From Methylobacterium sp. Leaf125 (GTDB taxonomy: Bacteria; Pseudomonadota; Alphaproteobacteria; Rhizobiales; Beijerinckiaceae): 64,000 nucleotides of DNA. Shown here in pieces: positions 25,920 to 34,794 of this stretch. The notes beneath the pieces were generated by a model. The model was given only the letters and a program-made list of their open reading frames with translations, made no database searches and was not told the DNA's origin. The stretch is taken from NCBI RefSeq assembly GCF_001423085.1, contig NZ_LMNU01000001.1, positions 63,221 through 127,220 on the forward strand. The letters run 5' to 3'. How positions within the stretch are numbered: position 1 is the first letter of the stretch; each line of letters opens with the position of its first letter. The position numbers and the translations under genes are program-made.

Positions 25920-26552
25920 ATGGACGGCCATTTCACCGGCTATGCCAGCCTGTTCGGCGTGCCCGATCTCGGGCGCGACGTGGTGGCGCCGGGCGCCTTC
26001 GCGGCCAGCCTCGCGGCGCGGGGCGTCGCGGGGGTGCGGATGCTCTGGCAGCACGATCCGGCCGAGCCGGTGGGACATTGGCTCGCCCTGCACGAGGATG
26101 CCCGCGGCCTGCGCGTGGCGGGCCGGCTCAACCTCGCGGTCCAGCGCGCCCGCGAGCTCGACGCCCTGCTCGGCGCGGGCGGCCTCGACGGGCTCTCGAT
26201 CGGGTTCCGCACGGTGCGGGCGCAGCCCCAGCGGGGCGGCCTGCGCCGGCTCGAGGCGATCGACCTGTGGGAGATCTCCCTGGTCACCTTTCCGCTCCAG
26301 GCGGGCGCGCGGATCGCGGCCCCGGTCCAAGCCGGCGCAGCCGTGATCCAGGCCGGCGCAGCCGTGATCCAAGCCGGCGCCGCCGTGATCCCAGGCGGGG
26401 CAGCCCCGGTCCAGGCCGGCGCCGCCCTGGCGCAGGACATCCGGGCCCTGGCCCACCGCATGGCGCCGCCCCGGCGCGCGGCTTCCCCCTTCACCCGGCC
26501 CGGGCCCCGGCCCGCCGCCATCCTGCCCGCCCGCCCCGCGAGGTTCGCATGA
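25920..26552 (+). CDS. GTA prohead protease (HK97 type)
   Basis: A 210-residue maturation protease (g4 equivalent) that trims the capsid protein during assembly. The core MDGHFTGYASLFGVPDLGRDVVAPGAF, MLWQHDPAEPVGHW with the catalytic His, and LDGLSIGFRTV with the Ser match the HK97 protease family (peptidase U35). Residues 138-170 contain three to five copies of an Ala-Gly-rich 7-residue unit (QAGAAVI; 21-bp repeats at about 26325-26430), which sit after the catalytic core. The start is the ATG at 25920. The stop overlaps the capsid start as ATGA. Confidence 0.9.
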   Translation: MDGHFTGYASLFGVPDLGRDVVAPGAFAASLAARGVAGVRMLWQHDPAEPVGHWLALHEDARGLRVAGRLNLAVQRARELDALLGAGGLDGLSIGFRTVRAQPQRGGLRRLEAIDLWEISLVTFPLQAGARIAAPVQAGAAVIQAGAAVIQAGAAVIPGGAAPVQAGAALAQDIRALAHRMAPPRRAASPFTRPGPRPAAILPARPARFA

Positions 26553-27883
26553 CCGTTCCCGTCCCGTTCGAGACCCACGCCGCCGCCCCGCACGCCCCCG
26601 AGGTGAAGGGCGCCCTGCCGCTCCTGGAGGACAAGGCCGCGGGCCGCGTCCCGCACGAGCCGGCCCCGACCGATCCGGGGGTGGCCACCGCCATGGCCGA
26701 GCTCGCCCACGCCTTCGAGGCGTTCAAGGAGACCAACGACGCGCGGCTGGCCGCCATCGAGGGCCGCGCCCCCGGCGACGTGCTCACCGAGGAGAAGCTC
26801 GCCCGCATCGACGCCGCCCTCGATACGGCGCGCACCCGGCTCGACCGCCTCGCCCTCGACGGCCGCCGCCCGCCCCTGGGACAGGGTGCGCCGGCGCCCC
26901 GGGACGCGGCCAGCGTCGAGCACAAGGCGGCCTTCGACCTCTATGTCCGGGCCGGCGAGAGCGGCGGCCTGAAGCGGCTCGAGGAGAAGGCCCTCTCGGC
27001 CGGCTCCGGCCCGGATGGCGGCTACCTCGTGCCGGCCGAGGTCGAGCGCATGGTGCTGACCCGCCTCGCCAACCTGTCGCCGATCCGGTCGCTGGCCACG
27101 GTCCGGGTCATTTCCGGCGGGCAGTACAAGCGCGCGGTCTCGGTGCGCGATGCGGTCTCGGGCTGGGTCGCCGAGACGGCGCCGCGGCCGCAGACCGACA
27201 CGCCGCTCCTGTCCGAGCTGACCTTCCCGGCCATGGAGCTCTACGCCATGCCGGCGGCGACGCAGACCCTCCTCGACGACGCCATCGTCGACCTCGATTC
27301 CTGGCTCGCGGACGAGGTCGAGACGGCCTTCGCCGAGCAGGAGAGCACCGCCTTCGTCACCGGCAACGGGGTCAGCCGCCCGCGCGGCTTCCTGACCTAC
27401 GACCTCGTGGCGAACACCGCCTGGGTGCCGGGCAAGATCGGAACCGTCGCGACGGGCGTCTCCGGCGGCTTCGCGGCCGCGAACCCGTCCGACGTGCTGT
27501 TCGACCTCGTCTACGCCCTGCGGGCGGGCTACCGGCAGAACGCCACCTTCGTGATGAACCGGCGCCTGCAGAGCACGATCCGCAAGTTCAAGGACGCGGA
27601 CGGCAACTACCTGTGGCAGCCGCCCCTGGCCGCCGACCGCGCGGCGACCCTGATGGGCTTCCCGGTGGCGGAGGCGGAGGCGATGCCGAACGCGGGCGCC
27701 AACAGCCTCTCGCTCGCCTTCGGCGATTTCCGCCGCGGCTACCTGGTGGTGGACCGCGCCGGCTTGCGGGTGCTGCGCGACCCCTACTCGGCCAAGCCCT
27801 ACGTGCTGTTCTACACCACCAAGCGCGTCGGCGGCGGCGTCCAGGACTTCGACGCCATCAAGCTCCTGGCCTTCGCCGCCTGA
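26549..27883 (+). CDS. GTA major capsid protein (HK97 fold)
   Basis: A 444-residue capsid protein (g5 equivalent). An N-terminal helical scaffold-like segment (about 1-125, ELAHAFEAFKETNDARLAAIE) is normally removed by the protease. The HK97 core follows: GPDGGYLVPAEVERMVL, SPIRSLATVRVISGGQYK, GWVAETAPRPQTDTP, ELYAMPAATQTLLDDA, FVMNRRLQSTIRKFKD and the C-terminal FYTTKRVGGGVQDFDAIKLLAF. It is translationally coupled to the protease gene. A strong inverted repeat lies just after the stop, so the following inserted genes are likely transcribed separately. Confidence 0.95.
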   Translation: MTVPVPFETHAAAPHAPEVKGALPLLEDKAAGRVPHEPAPTDPGVATAMAELAHAFEAFKETNDARLAAIEGRAPGDVLTEEKLARIDAALDTARTRLDRLALDGRRPPLGQGAPAPRDAASVEHKAAFDLYVRAGESGGLKRLEEKALSAGSGPDGGYLVPAEVERMVLTRLANLSPIRSLATVRVISGGQYKRAVSVRDAVSGWVAETAPRPQTDTPLLSELTFPAMELYAMPAATQTLLDDAIVDLDSWLADEVETAFAEQESTAFVTGNGVSRPRGFLTYDLVANTAWVPGKIGTVATGVSGGFAAANPSDVLFDLVYALRAGYRQNATFVMNRRLQSTIRKFKDADGNYLWQPPLAADRAATLMGFPVAEAEAMPNAGANSLSLAFGDFRRGYLVVDRAGLRVLRDPYSAKPYVLFYTTKRVGGGVQDFDAIKLLAFAA

Positions 27884-27886
27884 GCC

Positions 27887-27920
27887 GGACGCCCCCGGAC
27901 CCCCGGGCCCGGGGGCGTCC
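27887..27920 (+). terminator. Hairpin just after the capsid gene
   Basis: A perfect 12-bp inverted repeat (GGACGCCCCCGG and its complement, 10-bp loop) lies 4 bp past the capsid stop. No U-run follows, so it may be a processing or attenuating stem that lets the abundant capsid mRNA accumulate. Confidence 0.6.
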
Positions 27921-28411
27921 GCTCCGAAGAACGCAGATCAATGTCCGGGTTCGGCCCAAGTCTTTGCATGACGACGGGCTCGGCGGACTTCAGAAGTTGG
28001 AGCCTAGTGTAGCGGGTTGGTGAACCGATTCCCAATGCACGGGATCGACCCTTCTTAAATTTGGCAGGGCGCTCAGAACAGTCCCTGTGTTCGTTCTTCA
28101 TGGCGAGCCACACATCGCCCTCGGCATACCTGCCAAGATCATCCATGATGACACTCACCAGACGGTAATAATCCAGAATAACTCTTACTATATTACCACA
28201 CTATAATTATATATGTTAGATCTTTATCATAAACCAAAGTAAATCCAGCATATCCGATACAGAAATTCATCCCTACGATGCATGCCTGGACCTGTCACGA
28301 AATCGGGCGCTCACGCTCGGAGATCTGAGGGTTCTCTTCCAACTCAGTAACGATCATGAGGGACAGCCAACACGCTGCTCCTCATTGTTTTCAAAAAGTA
28401 GGAACACGCGA
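27921..28411. other. AT-richer junction upstream of the tailspike gene
   Basis: About 490 bp with visibly lower GC than its surroundings, most of all at 28160-28260, which is rich in TATA-like steps. It probably holds the promoter of the tailspike gene and marks the left edge of an insertion. A minus-strand open frame at 27811-28158 runs through it into the capsid end; I see no known family in it. Confidence 0.5.
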
Positions 28412-30265
28412 ATGCCCACGATCGATACCACGAACGCCGAAAATATTGCTGTCCGGGTTGGCAGCGGCTTTTTTCAAACAGAAACGGCCACCAAGGCAGA
28501 GGGCTGGCCAGAGAACAGTAACAGCTGGGCCCATCTTATTTCTTCCACGCACACAAATCTAAATGAATATTACGCCATGCAGATAGCAGGAGGGTCCTTC
28601 GACAACAACAATTTCTTTGTTCGCAAGACAATGGGTAATGGCATCACGCCGTGGCGCAAGATTTGGCACGATGATAATTTTCATCCGAGCGTCTCACAAA
28701 AAACGACATCCTATCGTGAGCTAGGATTTATCGGTGACGGTAACTCCCATCCTGTCAAAAATTTTTATCCCAGCGTGGCCGCAGCTCAGGCGGTATTCCC
28801 GCGATGTCAGACTCTTAATGAAGAGATCGACGGCCTCGCCATTCAGCGTGATATCGATCTTCAGGCTTCGGCCTTCAACGGTCGCGCCATCATCGTCCTG
28901 CCTGCCTGTGAGGCCTTGATCACAAATCCGATCGACGCGACGAACGTTGACCTTCACCTCACGGGCGCTCCGGGCTTGATCACCAAAATCAGCGTGACAG
29001 GCGGAGCGCAAAGCGCTCTGATGCAGGGCAACTGGACCACTGGCTCGTCGAGGACGCTCTCGCTTCAAAACATTGCATTTAAAAACAATGCCACCGACAA
29101 AACAAATAGTTTTGGTTTGTTTGCGCACCACTCTGCCAGCAACGGCCTCCTCAACGCGTTGATCGTTCAGAACTGTTCGTTCCACTTCTTCCCGGCCGGA
29201 GTCGGCCTAAAGAACATCGGGCGTGGCGTCGATTTTTCAAACGTCGTTGTGTCTGGACCCGATTTTGTCAAGCAATCGAATGGTGGTGTGCAAGTGTGGG
29301 GCACCCAGGCTGCCACCTACGGCATATTCTCGCATCGCTACTACAACGTCTTGGTCTCAAACTACCGTTGGGGCTGGGATTTTCAGGGTGACCGCTGCTC
29401 CATTGAGGGTCAGTCGTTCTTCGCCTGCGCAGCATACAACGGTGATGGTCTGATCAACGTCAACCATAACGGTCTCGGCAACGATGGTAGCAGTGGATAC
29501 AGGAGCCTGCTCTGGTCTTTCGACAACTGCGATTGGGAAGGCCTAGGCATGGCCATACAAATGAAAAACTGCACGAACGTAAGAATAAACGGCGGCTTTT
29601 GGATTTATCATGCCCGCTACAATATTGCTGTGGACCGAATTTACTATTTCGACAATACGCCCCTTCCCGAAGGTTGGGAGCGGTCGATCATGAATTTCGA
29701 GACTTGCAGTGATGTTGTGGTCAACGCGACTCAGCTCGCTACGCAGTACATGAACAACTCCTGCCTCGTGAACGTCGGCGCCGGCTGTACGAGCATCGTG
29801 CTACAGAATAACATCGTGACGACCTACGGCGAGACCGGAAACGGCTTCCGCCTTGCGGGTGCAGTGTCGAACCAGTGCTTCGAGACCGGGACGCGTTGGC
29901 TCTCGTGGGCAGGTGGGCCAAAAATCGTCTATCAAGGCAGCACCGAGCAGCAAAAGCAGATCAGCCAGACTGATGCGGCAGCGCACGGCGGGACTGTTGA
30001 CAGCGCGGGTCGCTACGATTTCTCCGGCTACTCCGTACTGACTTCGGATAGCGCTGGTATGAACTCAGTTCAATTACCCCTCCGATCGAACGGCCAACCG
30101 TTTTTTCTAGAAACTCCATTCCTAAATCTTCAGACCGAACATGGCAGCACGCCAGTTGGACCGGTGAGCATCAAGTCTCGATCGACCCGAAACTTTACCC
30201 TCTACACCAACCAAGCTGCGGCCAACTTCACCTACGGCTTGAATTGGTCGGCCAAGGGTCGATAA
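28412..30265 (+). CDS. Tailspike/tail-fibre-like protein with pyocin-knob N-terminus and beta-helix
   Basis: A 617-residue protein unlike its neighbours in base and codon use, with many Asn, Thr, Ser and aromatic residues. Residues 15-90 resemble the pyocin-knob/tail-fibre attachment domain (GFFQTETATKAEGWPEN, GITPWRKIWHDDNF). From about 110 to 520 the repeated short strands (VQNCSFHFF, NVVVSGPDF, MKNCTNVRINGGFW, CSDVVVNATQ, SIVLQNNIV) look like a right-handed parallel beta-helix, the fold of phage depolymerase tailspikes. No catalytic motif is certain. ATG at 28412 has AGGAA upstream. It is plus-strand like the GTA but lies between capsid and connector genes, an odd place for a tail-fibre gene. 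Confidence 0.75.
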   Translation: MPTIDTTNAENIAVRVGSGFFQTETATKAEGWPENSNSWAHLISSTHTNLNEYYAMQIAGGSFDNNNFFVRKTMGNGITPWRKIWHDDNFHPSVSQKTTSYRELGFIGDGNSHPVKNFYPSVAAAQAVFPRCQTLNEEIDGLAIQRDIDLQASAFNGRAIIVLPACEALITNPIDATNVDLHLTGAPGLITKISVTGGAQSALMQGNWTTGSSRTLSLQNIAFKNNATDKTNSFGLFAHHSASNGLLNALIVQNCSFHFFPAGVGLKNIGRGVDFSNVVVSGPDFVKQSNGGVQVWGTQAATYGIFSHRYYNVLVSNYRWGWDFQGDRCSIEGQSFFACAAYNGDGLINVNHNGLGNDGSSGYRSLLWSFDNCDWEGLGMAIQMKNCTNVRINGGFWIYHARYNIAVDRIYYFDNTPLPEGWERSIMNFETCSDVVVNATQLATQYMNNSCLVNVGAGCTSIVLQNNIVTTYGETGNGFRLAGAVSNQCFETGTRWLSWAGGPKIVYQGSTEQQKQISQTDAAAHGGTVDSAGRYDFSGYSVLTSDSAGMNSVQLPLRSNGQPFFLETPFLNLQTEHGSTPVGPVSIKSRSTRNFTLYTNQAAANFTYGLNWSAKGR

Positions 30266-30479
30266 GACCGAGCACGACTTTGGCAGTCTCGTTTGAAGGG
30301 CCGTCACGAGCCATTTCTCAGGCTCACGAGGCATCCTTCACTGACTTGAGGCACTCAGGATTGCAGGAGATTCAGACAACTTTCCTGTTTTGGGCGTGCG
30401 TTTAGGTCAGTATCCCATTCAGCCAAAGTGAAGCTAAGGCGGGTCGAGATCAGGGCGGCCTGGCGGCGGCTCGAGCGCC

Positions 30480-31427
30480 CTAGCGCCGGCCCGGCTTGGC
30501 CATCCAGTCGGACCGGGTCGCGCCGATGGCGGCGCCGGAGGGCATGCGGGCGAACTCGGCCGCGCGGGCGTTGATCCAGCCGGCATGCTCGCCGGTGGGC
30601 GTCACGGCGGTGAAGCCGCCGCAGGCGGTGCGGGCCTTCCGGTCCTGGCGCATGGCGCCGCTGGACCAGCTCACCACGCCGACGATCTGGTAGCCGCCGG
30701 GGCCGCCGCGCAGGATCGGCCCGCCGGAATCGCCGAGGCAGGCGCCGGCGCCCGCCGTCTCGGCCATGCGGCGGCGGTCGGTGACCACCGTGACCCGGTT
30801 GGCGACCTGCAGCGAGCCGATGGAGACGAGGTGGGCCTGGCGCAGGGTCCGGGCGGTGTTGCGCCGGTTCTCCGCGACCACGCCGAAGCCCGCGATGTCG
30901 ACGGCGTCGCCGGTGTTGATGGCGCCGCCGCGGGGATCGAGGGGCTGGAAATCGTCGCTCAGGGGCTCGGCGAGCTTGATCAGCGCCAGGTCGATGCCCG
31001 GCTGGTCCTCCGGCGTGGTGCCGGGCACGAAGTCGGGATGCATGGCGAAGGCGATCGCGTTGATGCGGCGCTGGCGGAAGGCCCGGTCGACCGCCACCAC
31101 GCTGTAGCCGGCCTGGTGCATGACGCAGTGGGCGGCGGTGAGCACGAGGTCGCGGGCGATGAGCGTGCCCGAGCAGATCTCGCCCTGGGTGCTCTCGATC
31201 CGCACCACCGAGGCGCGCAGGCCGTTGGGATCGCGCGACACCTCGCCGTTGATCACCGCGAAGGCCGGCAGGGGCGCCAGCGCGCCGAGGGCCGCGGCCA
31301 GCGCCGCAGCTCCGAACCGGAGGCGGGTGGGACGGGTCTGGGAGCGCCCAGCCTTGCCGGGGGCAGCCTGCTTGTTCGGGGCCGTCATCGTGTTGAAGGC
31401 AGCCTTGCGCAACGCGGTCGGCAACAT
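30480..31427 (-). CDS. Exported trypsin-like serine protease
   Basis: A 315-residue S1-family protease. After a basic N-terminus there is a hydrophobic signal segment (about 38-56, ending AFA-V). The mature chain begins VINGEVS, in place of the usual IVGG. The triad is visible: His in LTAAHCV, Asp in GIDLALIKL, and Ser in CLGDSGGP. Disulfide-like Cys are present around the His and the Ser. It would act in the periplasm or outside. The ATG at 31425-31427 has GGGAGAG upstream. It is the second gene of a minus-strand pair, 113 bp downstream of a second trypsin-like gene, in the GTA cluster; it has no known role in particles. Confidence 0.85.
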   Translation of the reverse strand: MLPTALRKAAFNTMTAPNKQAAPGKAGRSQTRPTRLRFGAAALAAALGALAPLPAFAVINGEVSRDPNGLRASVVRIESTQGEICSGTLIARDLVLTAAHCVMHQAGYSVVAVDRAFRQRRINAIAFAMHPDFVPGTTPEDQPGIDLALIKLAEPLSDDFQPLDPRGGAINTGDAVDIAGFGVVAENRRNTARTLRQAHLVSIGSLQVANRVTVVTDRRRMAETAGAGACLGDSGGPILRGGPGGYQIVGVVSWSSGAMRQDRKARTACGGFTAVTPTGEHAGWINARAAEFARMPSGAAIGATRSDWMAKPGRR

Positions 31428-31540
31428 CGTGTCTCTCCCGCGTCCGGCGATGTTCTGGACGAGAACGGCGTGGAGCCTATCGGAACGCAATGGCTCGGCC
31501 AAGCTCTGGTTCCGTGGACGTTTCGTCCCGACGGATCCGC

Positions 31541-32350
31541 TCAGGCGCCGGACCAAAGCGCGGCGCTGCCCCAGCCCGACAGGGTCCGGTCGATCCAGTC
31601 GCGCTGCGGGCCGAGGAGGACGCCCTGGGAGACGCCGCCGCAGGCCTTGCCGGCGGCCCAGGCGGAGACGGCGAGGACGGCGGGCCCGACGCCGATCGGC
31701 CCGCCGGAATCGCCCTGGCAGGCGCTGGCGCCGCCGGGACCGGCCCCGAGCCAGACCAGGATGCGGCTCGGTCCGTGGGGCTCGATCACGCCGAGCTCGA
31801 CGCTGCGATAGGTGCCCGTGCTGCGTGCGTCCCCGGCGGCGGCGACGCCGTAGCCGGACAGGGTCAGGCGCTCGCCGGCCCGCGGCATCGCGGCGCTGAG
31901 GGCGGCCGGTAGGAAGCGGGCCGGCAGGGGGCTGGCCAGGCGCACCAGGGCGAGGTCGACCGAGCGCCGGCGGCCCGCCACCGCGCCGGCATCGTAGCCC
32001 GGATGGAGCGCGCGGGCGGCGATCTCGGCCAGCACCGGCGCGCCGGTCGCGTCCTTGTAGTGCACCCGGTGCTCGGCGCGGGCCGCCACGCAGTGAGCGG
32101 CGGTGAGCACCGCGTCCGGGGCCACGACGATGCCGGTGCAGACGCCGCCATTCGCGGACAGCACCATCACGGCCGAGCCCGCCGCCTCGGGGGCGGGGCG
32201 GCCGCCCACCACGGCGCCGGCCGGCCCGGAGACCTGCGGACTCAGAACCAGCAGGGCCCCCAGCAGGGACCCCGGCAGGATCAGGGATCTCAGCGAGGCG
32301 AGGCCCCCGCGCCGCGTCGCGCGGCGGGTCCGGCCAGCGTTGCGCGCCAT
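31541..32350 (-). CDS. Second exported trypsin-like serine protease
   Basis: A 269-residue S1-family protease, paralogous in layout to its downstream neighbour. A basic start and a hydrophobic signal segment (about 20-45) precede VVGGRPAPEAAG. The triad is His in LTAAHCVAARAEH, Asp in VDLALVRLASPL, and Ser in CQGDSGGP. The mature domain is short, which fits bacterial trypsin-like enzymes. The ATG at 32348-32350 has AAAGGGA upstream and is divergent from the GTA connector gene, with only 40 bp between the two starts, so any promoters overlap. Confidence 0.85.
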   Translation of the reverse strand: MARNAGRTRRATRRGGLASLRSLILPGSLLGALLVLSPQVSGPAGAVVGGRPAPEAAGSAVMVLSANGGVCTGIVVAPDAVLTAAHCVAARAEHRVHYKDATGAPVLAEIAARALHPGYDAGAVAGRRRSVDLALVRLASPLPARFLPAALSAAMPRAGERLTLSGYGVAAAGDARSTGTYRSVELGVIEPHGPSRILVWLGAGPGGASACQGDSGGPIGVGPAVLAVSAWAAGKACGGVSQGVLLGPQRDWIDRTLSGWGSAALWSGA

Positions 32351-32390
32351 CGCGATCCCTTTCCTGGACGGCCCCCACACGGAGACGACG

Positions 32391-32960
32391 ATGACCCCAC
32401 TACGCGTCGACAGCGCCTTCGTCGAGCCGGTGACGCTGGCGGAGATGCGCGGCGTCCTGCGCCTCGACCCGGATGACGGCGGCGCCGAGGATCCCCTGGT
32501 GGAGCGGCTGATCGCGGCCGCCCGGGCACAGGTGGAGGTGGCCACCCGGCGCATCCTGACGCCGGGGCGCTATCGGCTGATGCTCACGGCCTGGCCCGGC
32601 GACGGCTGGCTGCCCCTGCCGCTCAGCCCCCTCGTGGCGGTGGCGCGGGCAGGCCTCGTCGACCCCGGCGGCAGCGTCACCGACCTCGCCGCCGGGCTCG
32701 TCCGGCTCGGCCCGGACGGGATCGAGACGCCGGGCCTCGTCGTCGACCCGGCGGTGCCGGCCCTCGACCGGCGCGCCGCCCTGGTCGAGGTCGAGGCGGG
32801 CTACGGCGGCGCCGGGCCGCCGCTGCCGCCGGCCCTGGCCCAGGCGATCCGGCTCCTCGTGGCCCACGCCTTCGAGCATCGCGGCGACGGGCCCGGCGAC
32901 GCGGGTCCCCCGCCGGCCCTCGCCGCCCTGGTCGCGCCGCTGCGGCGGATGCGCCTCTAG
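32391..32960 (+). CDS. GTA head-tail connector (g6-like)
   Basis: A 189-residue protein in the g6 position, matching phage connector/DNA-packaging proteins of the gp6 type that sit under the portal. It has the helical start EPVTLAEMRGVLRLDPDD, LVERLIAAARAQVEVATRR, a beta-rich middle, and ALAQAIRLLVAHAFEHRGD near the end. The family start is ATG 32391 with GGAG 7 bases upstream. It leads the connector-tail run, 24 bp before g7. Confidence 0.85.
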   Translation: MTPLRVDSAFVEPVTLAEMRGVLRLDPDDGGAEDPLVERLIAAARAQVEVATRRILTPGRYRLMLTAWPGDGWLPLPLSPLVAVARAGLVDPGGSVTDLAAGLVRLGPDGIETPGLVVDPAVPALDRRAALVEVEAGYGGAGPPLPPALAQAIRLLVAHAFEHRGDGPGDAGPPPALAALVAPLRRMRL

Positions 32961-32984
32961 CGCCTCGTCCCGGAGATCTCCGCC

Positions 32985-33353
32985 ATGCCCCAGCCCCTCA
33001 CCCGCGTGCCCATCGGCGCGCGCCGCCGCCGCTTCGTGCTCGAACGTCCCGTGGAGACGCCGGACGGCTTCGGCGGCGTGGTGCGTCGGTTCGAGGCCGG
33101 TCCGCTGCTCTGGGGCGCGATCGAGCTCCTGCGCCCGGTCGACCGGCTCCGCTTCGGCCGCGCCGAGGCGGTCGCCACCCACCGGGTCCGCTTCCGCTTC
33201 GGCCCCACGGTCACGCCGGCGATGCGCCTCGCCAGCGGCCCGCGCCGCTTCGCCGTGCGCAGCGCGGGCGATCCGGACGGGCGCCGGCGCGACCTCGTCT
33301 GCGAGGTCGCGGAACTGATGGCCGAGGAACGGATGGTCGAGGCCGACGCATGA
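32985..33353 (+). CDS. GTA head closure/head-tail adaptor (g7-like)
   Basis: A 122-residue protein of the SPP1 gp16-like head-completion family: RRRRFVLERPVETPDGFGGVVRRFE near the start and RRRDLVCEVAELM near the end. It plugs the connector after DNA filling. Its stop overlaps the start of the next gene by four bases (ATGA). Confidence 0.85.
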   Translation: MPQPLTRVPIGARRRRFVLERPVETPDGFGGVVRRFEAGPLLWGAIELLRPVDRLRFGRAEAVATHRVRFRFGPTVTPAMRLASGPRRFAVRSAGDPDGRRRDLVCEVAELMAEERMVEADA

Positions 33354-33784
33354 GCCTCGCCCCCTCCCCCACCAGTCCGCTCCTGGCCCTGCGCGCCGCC
33401 ATCCTGGCCTACCTCGCCACCGACGCGCCCCTGGCGCGCCTGATGGGCGGGTCCCTGCGCCTCGCCGACGAGCCGCCCCGGGGCGTCGCGCCGGTCTACG
33501 CCCTGTTCGGGGACGCCGAGATCCGCGACGATTCCGTCGACGGCGCCCGGCGCCACCGGCACGCCCTCCCCCTGACGGTCTTCGCCCGGCCGGGCTCGCT
33601 CCGCAGCGCGGTGGATGCCGCCGAGCGCATCGCCGACCTCCTGTTCGACGCGCCGCTCGCCCTCTCGGGCCACGCCCTCGTGCGCCTCGATCTGGAGGCC
33701 ATCGCGGTGCGGCGCGATCCCGCCAGCGGCGAGGCCCGCGCCACCCTGACCCTGCGGGCGATCACCGAGCGCCTGTCCGCCTGA
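33350..33784 (+). CDS. GTA tail terminator/completion protein, DUF3168 (g8-like)
   Basis: A 144-residue DUF3168 protein: LLALRAAILAYLATDAPLARLMGG, PVYALFGDAEIRDDS and HALPLTVFARPGS are family blocks. DUF3168 proteins join the tail tube to the head. Translationally coupled to g7 by ATGA overlap. A 48-bp gap with a partial tandem repeat precedes g9. Confidence 0.85.
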   Translation: MSLAPSPTSPLLALRAAILAYLATDAPLARLMGGSLRLADEPPRGVAPVYALFGDAEIRDDSVDGARRHRHALPLTVFARPGSLRSAVDAAERIADLLFDAPLALSGHALVRLDLEAIAVRRDPASGEARATLTLRAITERLSA

Positions 33785-33832
33785 GTCCCGAACCCCGAAT
33801 CCCGCCCCCGAATCCCGATCTCGGAGCCCCCC

Positions 33833-34240
33833 ATGGCAGCGCAACGCGGCAAGGACCTGCTCATCCGCATCTCGACGGCCAGCGGATTTCTGGCGGTGGC
33901 GGGCCTGCGGGCCCGGCAGATCGCCTTCAACGCCGAGACGGTGGACGTGACGAACGCCGATTCCGCTGGGCGCTGGCGCGAGCTCCTGGCCGGGGCCGGG
34001 GTGCGCCGGGCAGCCCTCTCGGGCTCCGGAGTGTTCCGCGACGAGGCCTCCGATGCCCGCCTGCGGCAGGTGTTCTTCGACGGCACCCTGGAGACCTACC
34101 AGATCGTGGTGCCGGGCTTCGGCACCCTGGAGGGCGCCTTCCAGATCACCAGCCTGGAATACCGGGGGGATCACGCCGGCGAGGTGACCTTCGACATGGC
34201 CCTCGACTCGGCCGGCCCCCTCGCCTTCACGGCCGCCTGA
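33833..34240 (+). CDS. GTA major tail (tube) protein, TP901-1 type (g9-like)
   Basis: A 135-residue tail-tube protein: MAAQRGKDLLIRI, QIAFNAETVDVTNADSAGRWRELL, the GSGVFRDEASD turn and VTFDMALDSAGPL are typical. Copies stack as rings to make the non-contractile tail. The stop shares its last base with the next start (TGATG). Confidence 0.92.
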   Translation: MAAQRGKDLLIRISTASGFLAVAGLRARQIAFNAETVDVTNADSAGRWRELLAGAGVRRAALSGSGVFRDEASDARLRQVFFDGTLETYQIVVPGFGTLEGAFQITSLEYRGDHAGEVTFDMALDSAGPLAFTAA

Positions 34241-34563
34241 TGGCGAACCGCCGGCGCGGCGAGGTGGCCCTGGCCCTGGGCGCCGAGCGCTACACCCTCT
34301 GCCTCACCCTGGGGGCCCTGGCCGAGCTCGAGGACGCCCTCGGGGCCGCCGACCTCACCGACCTCGCCGCCCGCTTCGGCGACGGGCGGCTCAGGAGCCG
34401 CGACCTGATCGCGCTCCTCGGCGCGGCCCTGCGGGGCGGCGGCCACGCCCTCGACGCGGCGGCCGTCGCGGCCCTGCCGCTGGCCGGCGACCTCGACGCG
34501 ATCGGGACGGCGATCGGCGCCGTGCTGGCGGCGGCCTTCGGGGAGGCCCCCGAAACCCCTTGA
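34240..34563 (+). CDS. GTA tail assembly protein (g10-like)
   Basis: A 107-residue protein: GEVALALGAERYTLCLTLGALAELEDALGA and DLIALLGAALRGGGHALD mark the GTA gp10 family, which acts like a tail assembly chaperone working with the tape measure. ATG overlaps the stop of g9; its stop overlaps the next gene (TTGA). Confidence 0.88.
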   Translation: MANRRRGEVALALGAERYTLCLTLGALAELEDALGAADLTDLAARFGDGRLRSRDLIALLGAALRGGGHALDAAAVAALPLAGDLDAIGTAIGAVLAAAFGEAPETP

Positions 34564-34778
34564 GCCCCACGGGCGGGACCGCGCCGGAGCCGCCCTCCGC
34601 CTTCCCGTGGGACGAGGTGCTGGCGCTGGGCCTGGCCCGCCTGCGCTGGCGACCGCGCGATTTCTGGCGCGCCACGCCGCGCGAACTGATGGCCGCCGCC
34701 GGCCTCACCGGGCCCCGCACCGCCCTCGACGGGGCCGCCCTGCGGGACCTGATCGCCCGCTTCCCCGACCCGACCTGA
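34560..34778 (+). CDS. GTA tail assembly chaperone (g10.1-like)
   Basis: A 72-residue protein with a TTG start overlapping the g10 stop. FPWDEVLALGLARLRWRPRDFWRATPREL matches the small rcc01693-type protein that follows g10 in RcGTA. Coupled translation or a programmed extension of g10 would be like the G/GT arrangement of phage lambda, but no frameshift site is clear here. Confidence 0.8.
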   Translation: MSPTGGTAPEPPSAFPWDEVLALGLARLRWRPRDFWRATPRELMAAAGLTGPRTALDGAALRDLIARFPDPT

Positions 34779-34794
34779 TGCGAGGGACCCCGCC

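Noticed and set aside
27811-28158. A 115-codon minus-strand frame across the capsid end and the AT-rich junction
   Set aside because: It crosses the capsid gene and the hairpin, has no known family and no clear ribosome site. A relic of an inserted gene is possible but cannot be supported.
28160-28260. AT-rich stretch considered as a replication origin
   Set aside because: No DnaA-box cluster, iterons or replication genes are near; foreign origin of the tailspike cassette explains it better.
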